Shown here: in pieces, positions 54,321 through 64,000 of the stretch
How the letters are laid out: each line of letters begins with the position of its first letter
Position numbering within the stretch: position 1 is the first letter of the stretch
Source of the DNA: Rhizorhapis suberifaciens
Lineage (GTDB): Bacteria > Pseudomonadota > Alphaproteobacteria > Sphingomonadales > Sphingomonadaceae
Direction: 5' to 3'
Assembly: GCF_014200045.1 (NCBI RefSeq)
Contig: NZ_JACHOV010000008.1
Coordinates: 62,001 to 126,000 of the forward strand
Length of the DNA stretch: 64,000 bases
Notes under the pieces: generated by a model
Told to the model about the DNA's origin: nothing
The model's input: only the letters and a program-made list of their open reading frames with translations
The model's database searches: none
Translations under genes and position numbers: made by a program

Positions 54321-55091
54321 ATGTCCGGCGTCCCCAGCGACCTTTCGCAATCAAAGAACAGGCTTTTGGCTGGATTGTCACCCGATGACATGGATTTGAT
54401 TCACCCGTTTCTGGAATGGCATGAACTTCCAGTTAGGACAGTCATAGAAGCACGGGATCAAGCCATAACTCGAATTCACTTCCTAGAGTCCGGCATTTTA
54501 TCGATTGTCGCGACAGCAGCACCCGACCGGCAGGTTGAGGTCGGCATTATCGGTCGGGAGGGCATGTCCGGCATGCCCTGCATTTTGGGGGCGGGGGGCT
54601 CGACAAATACAGGCATCATACAACTCGCCGGATCATCGCTTAGCATCGATTGCGCGCACTTTCACTCCGTTACCGAAAAAAGCCCGGCCATGCGTAGGCG
54701 CTTCAGCAATTTTGTGCAGTCCTTCTTCATTCAAGTGTCGCAAACTGCACTGGCGACCGGCAAGGGCAATGTCGAGCAACGGCTGGCTAGATGGCTGGCT
54801 ATGGCCCATGATCGAGGATACAACGATTCCCTGCCTCTGACGCACGAATTTCTAAGCACAATGCTGGGCGTAAGGAGGGCTGGCGTTACGGTCGCGTTGC
54901 ATAATCTGGAGGGCGCAGGCCTGATCCGCGCAACACGCGGCATTGTGACCATTGTCGATCTGCCTGCTCTTATCGACTATGCCGATGGCCTTTATGGTAT
55001 TGCCGAGCAGGAATATGAACGGCTGCTCGGCGCACCGCTGGCAAAGGCGTGGAATGCCCCGCAGGTCTTTAGCTTGTCCTCATTAGCCTAG
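54321..55091 (+). CDS. Crp/Fnr-family transcriptional regulator
   Basis: A 256-residue regulator with an N-terminal cyclic-nucleotide-binding-like domain (RTVIEARDQAITRIHFLESG, VEVGIIGREGMSGMP), a dimer helix, and a C-terminal winged helix with HTH LTHEFLSTMLGVRRAGVTVA and wing GAGLIRATRGIVTIVDL. The N-terminal Cys cluster of oxygen-sensing FNR is absent. This group is numerous in sphingomonads and rhizobia; signal unknown. AAAGGA precedes ATG 54321. Confidence 0.9.
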   Translation: MSGVPSDLSQSKNRLLAGLSPDDMDLIHPFLEWHELPVRTVIEARDQAITRIHFLESGILSIVATAAPDRQVEVGIIGREGMSGMPCILGAGGSTNTGIIQLAGSSLSIDCAHFHSVTEKSPAMRRRFSNFVQSFFIQVSQTALATGKGNVEQRLARWLAMAHDRGYNDSLPLTHEFLSTMLGVRRAGVTVALHNLEGAGLIRATRGIVTIVDLPALIDYADGLYGIAEQEYERLLGAPLAKAWNAPQVFSLSSLA

Positions 55092-55124
55092 CAGGTGTAG
55101 GTGATCCCTTCGTCCCACCGCAGA

Positions 55125-55964
55125 TCAATCCCGCAACAGATCGTTGATTGCCGTTTTTGACCTGGTCTGCGCATCGACACGCTTTACGATGACGGCGCAG
55201 GAAAGGCTTGGACCCGGTGTACCGTCAGGTAACGGCTTGCCCGGCAGACTGCCTGGCACCACGACCGAATAGGGCGGCACATGTCCAACGAAGATCTCGC
55301 CCGTGTTGCGGTCGACGATTTTTGTGGTGGACGTGATGAACACACCCATCGACAGCACCGAACCGCGTCCGATGCGTACACCCTCCACAACCTCCGAACG
55401 TGCGCCGATAAAGCAATCGTCCTCGATAATCACAGGATCAGCCTGCAACGGCTCGAGCACGCCGCCTATACCAACGCCGCCGGACAAGTGTACATTTTTT
55501 CCGATTTGCGCGCAGCTACCGACCGTAACCCAAGTATCAACCATGGTGCCTTCATCGACGAAGGCGCCAATGTTGACGAAGCTAGGCATCAGCACGACAT
55601 TTCGGGCGACATGCGAACCATGGCGCGCAATCGCGCCCGGCACCGCGCGAAAGCCGGCTGCACGGAACTGGGCTTCCCCCCAACCCTGAAACTTTGATGG
55701 GACCTTATCCCACCAAAAGGAGCCGCCGGGTCCGCCAGGGATCAAGCCATTGTCGTTCAGCCGAAACGAAAGCAGCACCGCTTTCTTCAGCCACTGATTG
55801 ACTTTCCAGCCCTCCCCCGCGGGTTCGGCCACACGCGCCGTGCCATGGTCCAAAAGGTTCAGCGCTTCGGCCACCGCTTCGCGTTCCGCACCCTCCGTGG
55901 AAAAGTTCAGCTCGACACGGTTTTCCCACGCAGCTTCGATGGTGGAGATCAGCGTTTCGTTCAT
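55125..55964 (-). CDS. dapD: Tetrahydrodipicolinate N-succinyltransferase
   Basis: Succinylates tetrahydrodipicolinate in the succinylase branch of lysine/DAP synthesis. 279 residues: N-terminal helical domain, then a left-handed beta helix with hexapeptide repeats ([60 protein letters not shown]). Starts eight bases after the HAD gene stop, probably co-transcribed. Confidence 0.96.
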   Translation of the reverse strand: MNETLISTIEAAWENRVELNFSTEGAEREAVAEALNLLDHGTARVAEPAGEGWKVNQWLKKAVLLSFRLNDNGLIPGGPGGSFWWDKVPSKFQGWGEAQFRAAGFRAVPGAIARHGSHVARNVVLMPSFVNIGAFVDEGTMVDTWVTVGSCAQIGKNVHLSGGVGIGGVLEPLQADPVIIEDDCFIGARSEVVEGVRIGRGSVLSMGVFITSTTKIVDRNTGEIFVGHVPPYSVVVPGSLPGKPLPDGTPGPSLSCAVIVKRVDAQTRSKTAINDLLRD

Positions 55965-55972
55965 ATTCGTCC

Positions 55973-56638
55973 TCAGTTCTTCAGAATATCCGCCAGGAAC
56001 GGCGCGAGATGATGGGTTTCATAATCGATAAAGTCCGGATGGGCATCCATATGCCCCGCTTCCGACCCGTTATTCACCCAAACGGTGGTCATGCCGATGG
56101 CCTTGGCCGGTTTTAGATTACGGGCCATGTCCTCAAAGAAAAGGCTGGCGCCAGGATCAAGATCGTAACGCTCGCATAAATCCCGGTAGCCAGACGGGTC
56201 TGGCTTGGGCACATATTGACAGGCGTGAATGTCGTGGATGAACTCGAATGCATCGCCGATCTCAAGTTTTTTCAACACTCTCTGTGCATATAGCGCGTCG
56301 CCATTGGTGAAGATCAACCGGCGTCCAGGCAACGCCCGGATATACGTGTTCAACTCGGCATCGGATGAAATGCGGTCGAGCGAAATGTCATGGACATATT
56401 CCAGGAACTCCGTGGGATCAGTGCCATGGTGGCGCATGAGCCCGGACAGGGTCGTCCCATGCTCCATGAAATACTGCTTTTGCACCCGCTTTGCCTCATG
56501 AGCATCGCAACCCAGCAAACCCTGGATGAATTCGCCCATTTTGATGTCAATCAGCCCGAATAGATCCGCTTTTGCCGGATAAAGCGTATTATCCAGGTCG
56601 AAAATCCAATTATCGATGTGCGTTAGGGCGGGAAGCAT
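55973..56638 (-). CDS. HAD-family pyrimidine 5'-nucleotidase
   Basis: A 221-residue HAD hydrolase of the SDT1/PHM8-like group. Motif [10 protein letters not shown] (nucleophile Asp about 14), motif II IFTNGD, conserved Lys in [10 protein letters not shown] and motif [20 protein letters not shown]. It probably dephosphorylates nucleoside monophosphates. Lies 8 bases upstream of dapD. Confidence 0.88.
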   Translation of the reverse strand: MLPALTHIDNWIFDLDNTLYPAKADLFGLIDIKMGEFIQGLLGCDAHEAKRVQKQYFMEHGTTLSGLMRHHGTDPTEFLEYVHDISLDRISSDAELNTYIRALPGRRLIFTNGDALYAQRVLKKLEIGDAFEFIHDIHACQYVPKPDPSGYRDLCERYDLDPGASLFFEDMARNLKPAKAIGMTTVWVNNGSEAGHMDAHPDFIDYETHHLAPFLADILKN

Positions 56639-56733
56639 GGCGCCTGCCTAAACACGGCATGATGGGAGGGCAAGATGGCCAGTTCTATTTCTTGCGTCAC
56701 CCCAATAAGGGCCCACATTGGATATTATTCAGG

Positions 56734-57261
56734 TCAGGGTTTTTCCGCCACGGGTATGGATACGGCGGACTGGGGTGGAGCGACATTCTTGGCGGTAAGC
56801 TGCGGCGCGGCCCCGCCCTTTTCGATGGCCGCCGCCAGTTGCCCGATTTCGCCGCAGCTGGCCCTGCAAATATTTTTCATTCTGGCAAGATTTTCCTTCG
56901 CCTTTTCAATCGCACCCTTGTCCACCATCGCCTCGCCCTGCCCGGCGAGTGCGTCCAGGTCGGTGGGATCAAGCAGCAACGCTTCGCGATAGAAACGGAT
57001 CGATTTTCCGGTCAGTCCCTGTACCCGTGCGACTTCGCCAAGTGCGGAAAAAGCCTTGCGATTCCGGGGATCGATGGCCAGCGCTGTTTCATAGGCATCG
57101 TTGGCGCCCTGAAGGTTTCCCGCCTTTTGCGCCGCTTCGCCCTTTTCAAGCCAGGCCACCGAAAGGGGTTCAATCTGCGCGTCCGGCTTCTGCCCAATTC
57201 CCGCACTCGAAACCGTTGCCAATGCAAGAGCCAAGGCAATGGAAGCAGGGGTAAAGCGCAT
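56734..57261 (-). CDS. Secreted tetratricopeptide-repeat protein
   Basis: A 175-residue protein with signal peptide ([20 protein letters not shown]) and at least three TPR-like helices ([20 protein letters not shown]-like block, [40 protein letters not shown]). ATG 57261 with GGAGAAG upstream fits the signal peptide; an in-frame extension to 57318 does not. A Cys pair in [10 protein letters not shown] near the C-terminus could form a disulfide. Role unknown. Confidence 0.75.
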   Translation of the reverse strand: MRFTPASIALALALATVSSAGIGQKPDAQIEPLSVAWLEKGEAAQKAGNLQGANDAYETALAIDPRNRKAFSALGEVARVQGLTGKSIRFYREALLLDPTDLDALAGQGEAMVDKGAIEKAKENLARMKNICRASCGEIGQLAAAIEKGGAAPQLTAKNVAPPQSAVSIPVAEKP

Positions 57262-57311
57262 AATCTTCTCCAGCAGCGTTTCGGCCTCGACCGGAACTGG
57301 TTGCCTACCTA

Positions 57312-58496
57312 TTAACACGACTTCTTCATCCGTGTGAAGAAAAAGCCGTCGGTCCCATCATGCCGAGGGGTAAGCAACATCCCCGCACCCCAGCGCCGTG
57401 CGGGAATGTGCGCGGGAAGTTCCACCGTCCAACCGTGATTCCGCTGCAGGAACGCATCCACTTGATCGCGCCCTTCCCGGTCAAGTAAGGAACATACCGC
57501 ATAGACCATGGTTCCGCCCCTTGTTACGAGACCGGCTCCACTATCCATGATCCTGGCCTGCTCTGCAACCAGCCGTTCCAGCCGGGCGGCAGTAAGCCGC
57601 CAGCGCGCTTCGGGATTGCGCCGCCAGGTTCCCGTCCCGGAGCAGGGCGCGTCCACCAAGACGCAGTCTGCGGCTTCCGCCAGATAGGCAAGCTGGCGCT
57701 GCTCATGGCCCTGATCAAGTAATAGCGTTTCGATCATGGTTGCCCCGGCCCTCTTTGCCCGAGGCTCCAACCGTGCCAGCCTGCTCCGAACCGTGTCGGC
57801 GGCGATAAGCTTTCCCTCATTGCCCATATGCGCCGCCAAAGCGAGCGTCTTACCGCCCGCACCCGCGCAAAGATCAATCACGGTTTGTCCCGCCTGCGCG
57901 CTACACAAGCGCGCAATCAGTTGGCTGCCCTCGTCCTGCACCTCTATCTTGCCCTCCAGCCAAAGGGCGTGTTGCTCGACCGGGGCGCCTTCAGGGAGGC
58001 GAATGCAATCCGGGGAAAGCGGCGTGACGGTGCCGTCCGGCAGTTGCGGCAGTACCTCTTCCCGCTTGGCTTTCAATAGGTTAACGCGGATGTCCAACGG
58101 AGCCCGCTCAAGAAGCGCAGCCTGCTCTGCCTCATCCGCCAAAGCTGAGAACAGCGGCTGCAGCCATGAAGGCGCGGCTCCCGCGGAGGCGACCGGCTCA
58201 TCGCTGGAAAGGGGCTGCGGGCCATGGGGCGATCCGTCGAATCTTGCCGCAAGCTCCGAATCGTTTGACGCGAGCCCCAGCATCGCCGCGCGTCCGCTCT
58301 CCGGTCGATCAGCAGTCCGGCGGACGGCCGCGTACACCAAATCGCGCACTGCTTTCCGGTCCTTAGAACCTGCATATCGGCGCGTTTTGAAATAGCGCAT
58401 GATCAGCGTATCCGCGGCTGGACCACCATCGCGAGCGGAAAGGATAATTTCATCGAGAAGCTCGATTGCGGCCTGTACGCGCGCCGACGGGGTCAT
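57312..58496 (-). CDS. RsmB/NOP-family RNA cytosine methyltransferase
   Basis: A 394-residue SAM-dependent m5C RNA methyltransferase. SAM motif [15 protein letters not shown], motif [20 protein letters not shown] and the catalytic-Cys motif VCSLLDREG are clear; the N-terminal helical domain ([20 protein letters not shown]) is NusB-like but short compared with E. coli RsmB, and the middle has a low-complexity insertion. The rRNA position modified is not certain, so no symbol is given. Confidence 0.88.
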   Translation of the reverse strand: MTPSARVQAAIELLDEIILSARDGGPAADTLIMRYFKTRRYAGSKDRKAVRDLVYAAVRRTADRPESGRAAMLGLASNDSELAARFDGSPHGPQPLSSDEPVASAGAAPSWLQPLFSALADEAEQAALLERAPLDIRVNLLKAKREEVLPQLPDGTVTPLSPDCIRLPEGAPVEQHALWLEGKIEVQDEGSQLIARLCSAQAGQTVIDLCAGAGGKTLALAAHMGNEGKLIAADTVRSRLARLEPRAKRAGATMIETLLLDQGHEQRQLAYLAEAADCVLVDAPCSGTGTWRRNPEARWRLTAARLERLVAEQARIMDSGAGLVTRGGTMVYAVCSLLDREGRDQVDAFLQRNHGWTVELPAHIPARRWGAGMLLTPRHDGTDGFFFTRMKKSC

Positions 58497-58551
58497 TTCA
58501 GCGCATCCCCTTTGTTTGTGCCAAGTCTATTGCTTCGCAGCGAGTATCACC

Positions 58552-58617
58552 CCGTTCTTCCCGAGCAAAGTCGAACGGCGCCGTGTTACCTGTCTCGACT
58601 TCACTCGACACGAACGG
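58552..58617 (+). repeat. REPIN-like inverted repeat pair (family 1)
   Basis: CCGTTCTTCCCGAGCAAAGT at the left and TCGACACGAACGG at the right form about 66 bases of inverted arms, same family as 12333-12404. Lies between guaB and the methyltransferase gene. Confidence 0.7.
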
Positions 58618-58648
58618 AAAGTGGATCAGATTATCCGCACGTTTCCCC

Positions 58649-60190
<1,542 letters not shown>

Positions 60191-60275
60191 TTATTTTGCG
60201 GTAGCGGAAGGTAGAGGCCCAGCTTCTGCTGTTCTGCGCTCATGCATTCACTCGGAGACAGAGCGCCCTTTTTCT

Positions 60276-61106
60276 TTACCGCCTCATGCCGGACGCTTCC
60301 GCACGCGCAATCAGCGCCCTTGCGGCGGTAACGTGCATTGCCTCGATCATGCGGCCTTCAAACCGCTCCGCCCCGCCGCTTGCAGCCGCGATCAGGCGAT
60401 AGGCGTCCTCTACCGCCGGCAAGGACGGTCCAAAGAGGGTGTTTGCCGGTGTGATCTGGCTGGGATGGATCAATGTCTTACCGTCAAAACCATATTCATG
60501 GCCTTCGCGGCATTCGGCGATGAAGCCGTCGGCATCGTCCAGACGGTTATAGACCCCGTCGAACACAGCCTTGCCAGACAAGCGGGCCGCCATCACGATC
60601 AATTGCAGTGCCGTCGTCAATCCGCCACGGCCTACGCCTTCTGGAATATGCATATCGGTGCGCAAGTCGTTCGTCCCGACAAACAAGCCCGCCGTACCAG
60701 CTGCGGCCGCTATGGCGTTGGCTTCGACCAGGCCTTTCACCGATTCGACCATCGCAATGACCGGCCGGCCGCACTCACGATAGACACGCTCGGCCTGTGC
60801 AGCGCTCTCCACCTTGGGAAGCACCAGATAGTCAGCGGCTGAACCGGAAAAGGCCGCGACATCCTCTTGATGCCAGCGTGTGCCAGCCATGTTAAGCCGC
60901 ACTGCAATCAACTTGTTGCCGAACCCCTCGGCAATTGCCGTCACCGCCGCACGCCGCGCTTCGGCCTTCAATGGGTCTGGAACGGCGTCCTCCAGGTCCA
61001 GTATCACCATGTCGCATGATAAGCTACGCGCCTTTTCAATCGCCCGGGCGTTCGATGCCGGAACAAAGAGTAGGGAACGCGCATATTCCAGTTTCATAGG
61101 AGGCAT
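60276..61106 (-). CDS. CitE/HpcH-type CoA ester lyase or aldolase
   Basis: A 276-residue TIM-barrel enzyme of the HpcH/HpaI family, CitE-like group (malyl-, citramalyl- or citryl-CoA lyases). Features are RSLLFVPASNARAIEKARSL, DLEDAVPDPLKAEARRA, VRLNMAGTRW, VMVESVKGL-like ESVKGLVEANAI and the metal-site GTNDLRTDM, with KTLIHPSQI near the end. Substrate uncertain. Starts at 61106 and 61097 (MKLEYA) are both possible; neither has a strong ribosome site. Confidence 0.87.
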   Translation of the reverse strand: MPPMKLEYARSLLFVPASNARAIEKARSLSCDMVILDLEDAVPDPLKAEARRAAVTAIAEGFGNKLIAVRLNMAGTRWHQEDVAAFSGSAADYLVLPKVESAAQAERVYRECGRPVIAMVESVKGLVEANAIAAAAGTAGLFVGTNDLRTDMHIPEGVGRGGLTTALQLIVMAARLSGKAVFDGVYNRLDDADGFIAECREGHEYGFDGKTLIHPSQITPANTLFGPSLPAVEDAYRLIAAASGGAERFEGRMIEAMHVTAARALIARAEASGMRR

Positions 61107-61178
61107 TTGTCCGATTCCGCTTTGCTGCCAGCCGTTTAGCCGCCATACTCCCGGTCATCTATAGGGGGGAGAGTTAGT

Positions 61179-62162
61179 ATGGGCGTGGCTGTTGCCTTTT
61201 TCATTGTCTTGCTGGTTTTCATCTATCTCGCCGCCAGTATCAAGATCGTTCGACAAGGCTATCATTACACCATAGAATATTTCGGCCGCTTCACGACCGT
61301 AGCGCAACCGGGGTTCAACTTCTTCCCGGCCTTCTTCTATCAGGTTGGGCGCAAGGTGAATATGATGGAGCAGGTCATCGACGTGCCCAGTCAAGAAATC
61401 ATCACCCGCGACAATGCCATGGTGGCCGTCGATGCCGTGGTCTTCTTTCAGGTGCTGGATGCCGCCAAGGCGGCTTATGAGGTATCAGAATTGCACGTCG
61501 CCATCCTGAACCTCGCTACCACGAACCTTCGCACCGTGATGGGCTCGATGGACCTAGATGAAACATTATCAAAGCGCGACGAGATCAATGCGCGGCTGCT
61601 GCATGTCGTAGACGATGCAACCAGTCCCTGGGGCCTCAAGATCACTCGCGTCGAAGTGAAGGACATTCGTCCGCCTCAGGACATTATCAATTCGATGGCC
61701 CGGCAGATGAAGGCGGAGCGCGAAAAGCGCGCCAATGTGCTTGAAGCTGAAGGGCTTCGCGCGGCGGAGATCCTCCGGGCAGAAGGCGCCAAGCAATCTC
61801 AGATTCTGGAGGCCGAGGGGCGGCGCGAAGCGGCCTTCCGGGATGCCGAGGGCCGTGAGCGCGCCGCCGAGGCGGAGGCAAAGGCGACGCAAGTGGTCTC
61901 GGACGCCATCGCCAGCGGCAACACGCAGGCGATCAACTATTTCATCGCGCAGAAATATGTCGAGGCGGTGGCCCAGTTCGCCGTTTCTCCCAATGCCAAA
62001 ACCATCCTCTTTCCCGTGGAGGCCACGCAGCTTATCGGCACATTGGGCGGCATTGGTGAAATTGCCAAGGAGGCGCTGGGCAATGGATCGGCCGGTACGC
62101 CCTCTGCACCGCCAACCGCGCCTGCGCCACGGCGGCGGGGTCCGTTCGAACCGGCGGAGTAA
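61179..62162 (+). CDS. SPFH/Band 7 membrane protein (QmcA/stomatin-like)
   Basis: A 327-residue protein with one N-terminal helix ([20 protein letters not shown]), an SPFH domain ([15 protein letters not shown] to VKDIRPPQD) and a long Ala/Glu coiled coil ([20 protein letters not shown]), ending in a Pro-rich tail. Forms oligomeric membrane microdomains. Five bases before the NfeD gene, its usual partner, so they form an operon. GGGGGG purines precede ATG 61179. Confidence 0.93.
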   Translation: MGVAVAFFIVLLVFIYLAASIKIVRQGYHYTIEYFGRFTTVAQPGFNFFPAFFYQVGRKVNMMEQVIDVPSQEIITRDNAMVAVDAVVFFQVLDAAKAAYEVSELHVAILNLATTNLRTVMGSMDLDETLSKRDEINARLLHVVDDATSPWGLKITRVEVKDIRPPQDIINSMARQMKAEREKRANVLEAEGLRAAEILRAEGAKQSQILEAEGRREAAFRDAEGRERAAEAEAKATQVVSDAIASGNTQAINYFIAQKYVEAVAQFAVSPNAKTILFPVEATQLIGTLGGIGEIAKEALGNGSAGTPSAPPTAPAPRRRGPFEPAE

Positions 62163-62167
62163 GCGAG

Positions 62168-62620
62168 ATGGAGTGGCTTAACCAGTTGCAACTCGATGCC
62201 CAATGGTGGTGGCTGATCCTGGCCGTACTGCTAGGAATCGGGGAAATATTGAGCCCCGGCGTCTTCCTCATATGGGTTGCAGCTGCGGCGGCGTTTACCG
62301 GTTTGGTCACGCTCCTGACTGGTGTGCCAACGGCGGCGCAGTTGCTGATTTTCGCGCTGACCTCGCTCGTTTCGGCATGGTTTGGAAGGCGCTGGTATCT
62401 TGGCAATCCCGTGATGTCCTCCGATCCGCTGCTGAACGACCGCGCCGCCAGATTGATAGGGCGCACAGTCACTATCGCCGAACCCATCGTGCATGGGCGC
62501 GGCAGGGTGAAAGTAGGCGACAGCGTCTGGCCAGCGACAGGACCGGACCTGCCCGAAGGAGCGGTGGCGCTAGTTACCGGCTTCCAAGATGGCGTTCTGG
62601 TGGTGAAAACATCAGAATAG
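62168..62620 (+). CDS. NfeD family membrane protein
   Basis: A 150-residue short NfeD protein: membrane helices about 15-37 and 45-75 (WWLILAVLLGIGEILSPGVF, LLIFALTSLVSAWFGR), then a C-terminal OB-fold domain (LIGRTVTIAEPIVHGRGRVK, GDSVWPATGPDLPEGAVAL). It partners the upstream SPFH protein in membrane quality control. Confidence 0.92.
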   Translation: MEWLNQLQLDAQWWWLILAVLLGIGEILSPGVFLIWVAAAAAFTGLVTLLTGVPTAAQLLIFALTSLVSAWFGRRWYLGNPVMSSDPLLNDRAARLIGRTVTIAEPIVHGRGRVKVGDSVWPATGPDLPEGAVALVTGFQDGVLVVKTSE

Positions 62621-62670
62621 GGCTCAGCGAAAAATTTAAGGCCGCTTGCGCAAGATCGGAGGCTCACCGA

Positions 62671-62720
62671 GGCATGTTGGCCTGGACAGACGTGTCTCGA
62701 CTTCGCCCCGACACAAACGG
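62671..62720 (-). repeat. REP-type element (family 1)
   Basis: GGCATGTTGGCCTGGACAGA and CGTGTCTCGACTTCGCCCCG followed by ACACAAACGG match the middle and right part of the element at 12333-12404. The left arm is not clear, so it is a partial copy. Confidence 0.6.
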
Positions 62721-62725
62721 ATACT

Positions 62726-63577
62726 CTAGCCGTCGCCCACTGAAGCCAAAGCCATTGCGATGTAGATTTCGCGCAATCGTCTCGCAATCGGACCCGGCGT
62801 GCCAGTACCCAGCTTCCGTCCGTCGATCTCCACCACCGCCAGGACGAAATTGGACGCGCTGGTGATGAAAGCCTCACACGCGTCTGCTGCCTCTTCCACA
62901 GAGAAGGGTCGTTCTTCCACAACGAGTCCCGCCTCCTCAGCCAGCGCCAGGACAGACTGTCGCGTGCAACCCGGCAATATGTCCGTGGAATTGGGCCGAG
63001 TCACCAGCACGCCTTCTGCCTTGACGATAAACGCGGTTGATGAGGCGCCTTCCGTAACGAACCCATCCTGCACCAACCAGGCCTCCTGACATCCGGCCTC
63101 CGCCGCCGCCTGCTTGGCGAGTACCTGGGCCAGCAATGCAATGCTCTTGATATCTCGTCGCGCCCAGCGCAGATCGGGAACAGTCTTCACCTTTATGCCA
63201 ATCCCGGCAGCCGGGGCATTAAGGATATCCTTGCGCTGGGTAAACACCACCAAGGTGGGTTCAACTGCTGCGGGAAAGGGAAAATCTCGCTCGGCTACCC
63301 CGCGCGTCACCTGCAGATAGACAAGACCGCTCGAGAGCGCATTGCGTTCCACCGCCTCGGCCACGATCCCGGCGATACCAAGGGGCAGTGGCAGTGCTAT
63401 CTCCCTCGCCGACCGTTCCAGCCGTGCAATGTGGGACGCGCTGTCCGTCAGCCGGCCTTCCAGTACGGCCCAAACTTCGTAAATTCCATCGGCAAACAGA
63501 AAACCCCGATCAAGAACCGAAACCCGCGCTTGGTCCAGCGGCACCCATTCTCCACTCACATAAGCAATGCGGTTCAA
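62726..63577 (-). CDS. Class IV aminotransferase, D-amino acid transaminase type
   Basis: A 283-residue fold-type IV PLP enzyme (D-alanine/branched-chain aminotransferase family). N-terminal SVLDRGFLFADGIYEV, catalytic Lys in RWARRDIKSIALLAQVLAKQ, EGASSTAFIV and TRPNSTDILPGCTRQSVLAL match D-amino acid aminotransferase better than IlvE. The start is taken as TTG 63577, overlapping the upstream glpD stop (TTGA), with GGGGAG upstream and the homologous LNRIAYVSGEW; the frame is also open upstream to 63598. Confidence 0.85.
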   Translation of the reverse strand: MNRIAYVSGEWVPLDQARVSVLDRGFLFADGIYEVWAVLEGRLTDSASHIARLERSAREIALPLPLGIAGIVAEAVERNALSSGLVYLQVTRGVAERDFPFPAAVEPTLVVFTQRKDILNAPAAGIGIKVKTVPDLRWARRDIKSIALLAQVLAKQAAAEAGCQEAWLVQDGFVTEGASSTAFIVKAEGVLVTRPNSTDILPGCTRQSVLALAEEAGLVVEERPFSVEEAADACEAFITSASNFVLAVVEIDGRKLGTGTPGPIARRLREIYIAMALASVGDG

Positions 63578-64000
63578 CTGAAATTCTCCCCCCACCAAAG
63601 CTCAAATTCACGCTGTTCATTATCGGTCATGTGAAGGCCCAGTTTGCTTCGACGCCAAAGACAATCCTCAGCGGTTTTCGCCCATTCGCAATCCCGCATC
63701 CAGCGCGCCTCTATTTCGGTAAAGCCAGCGCCGAAATTCCGGCCCATATCGATTTCTTCGCGCACCTGCCCCAGCATTTCGTGCAGCAGCGTGCCATAGG
63801 CGCGGGACATTCTTAGCGACCGGTCAGTGCCCAGGAACGGCCAGAAAGTTCGCACGTGCGACAGGAACTCATCAAAATTCGCGATTGCTCCGCCTGGAAA
63901 GACAAGCGCCCGGCTGCTCCTGTAAAACTGCCAGCCGGCTGGCTCTGCGAGCAGCGCCAGCGCCTCTTCGGCCAAGCGCCGCCCCGTTGTGATCTTGCCG
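63574..64000 (-). CDS. glpD: Glycerol-3-phosphate dehydrogenase, C-terminal part (partial)
   Basis: The minus frame is open to the window end and reads GKITTGRRLAEEALALLAE, then RAYGTLLHEMLG, GRNFGAGFTEIEARWMRDCE and WAKTAEDCLWRRSKLGL, the C-terminal domain of aerobic FAD-dependent GlpD, which passes electrons from glycerol-3-phosphate to quinone. The 5' part is beyond the window. Its stop overlaps the start of the aminotransferase gene. Confidence 0.88.
   Translation of the reverse strand, partial: GKITTGRRLAEEALALLAEPAGWQFYRSSRALVFPGGAIANFDEFLSHVRTFWPFLGTDRSLRMSRAYGTLLHEMLGQVREEIDMGRNFGAGFTEIEARWMRDCEWAKTAEDCLWRRSKLGLHMTDNEQREFELWWGENFS

Overview
The window looks like chromosomal DNA from a sphingomonad alphaproteobacterium, most likely Sphingobium or a close relative. 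The evidence is high G+C, sphingomonad-type protein sequences (leuA type 2, FixJ-like regulator, dodecin, PepSY/OmpR/kinase cluster, AHH protein), promoters matching the alphaproteobacterial general-stress sigma EcfG (GGAAC, 16-17 nt, [C/G]GTT), and several families of short palindromic REP-like repeats between genes. No rRNA, CRISPR array or insertion sequence was seen. One tRNA gene (Arg, anticodon ACG) is present.

Layout. 0-4 kb: the end of ilvC, a secreted YceI protein, and leuA behind a Leu-rich leader peptide and a 10-bp inverted repeat (probable attenuator), then a nitronate monooxygenase. 4-5.3 kb: an AHH-type putative nuclease and an unknown protein. 5.5-12.2 kb: an M16 metallopeptidase, a divergent MacAB/Lol-like exporter operon (adaptor, permease, ATPase) and a FixJ-like regulator. 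12.4-17.3 kb: universal stress protein, alaS, GST, a tiny Gln-rich protein with an EcfG-like promoter, and dodecin. 17.3-20 kb: hairpin-rich DNA that may encode an sRNA, an outer-membrane barrel protein, an Arg/Tyr-rich secreted protein, a cupin and tRNA-Arg. 20-30 kb: a secreted helical-repeat protein with a 53-residue membrane partner, aroK-aroB, a kinase/OmpR/PepSY cluster, rluE, a JmjC ribosomal oxygenase and an ABC-F ATPase. 30-34 kb: a small stress protein with a clean EcfG promoter, and uvrA, which carries a palindromic repeat pair read in frame as 31 codons.

33.8-37.6 kb is the accessory region. It holds a RelE-like toxin and Xre antitoxin fused in one reading frame behind a promoter with an embedded operator, a 60-codon ORF, a decayed uvrA-like fragment, a visibly AT-richer three-gene operon (two-helix membrane protein, ImmA/IrrE peptidase, phage-type Beta protein) and a frameshifted helix-turn-helix gene. 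The three-gene operon has a 4-bp overlap and a 0-nt junction; it is the best candidate for an undescribed system, possibly anti-phage.

37.7-44.1 kb: a minus-strand series of Atm1-type ABC exporter, recQ, DUF442 sulfurtransferase/phosphatase-like protein, a possible 50-codon ORF and a TonB-dependent receptor. 44.9-50.2 kb: a membrane-anchored regulator-like protein with tetratricopeptide-like C-terminus followed by two oligopeptide-binding lipoproteins with no permease or ATPase, and a DUF4112 protein. 50-64 kb: mostly core metabolism (nadC, nadA, MBL hydrolase, Crp/Fnr regulator with twin palindromes upstream, dapD, HAD nucleotidase, TPR protein, RsmB-type methyltransferase, guaB, CitE-like lyase, SPFH/NfeD pair, D-amino-acid aminotransferase) ending in the C-terminal part of glpD.
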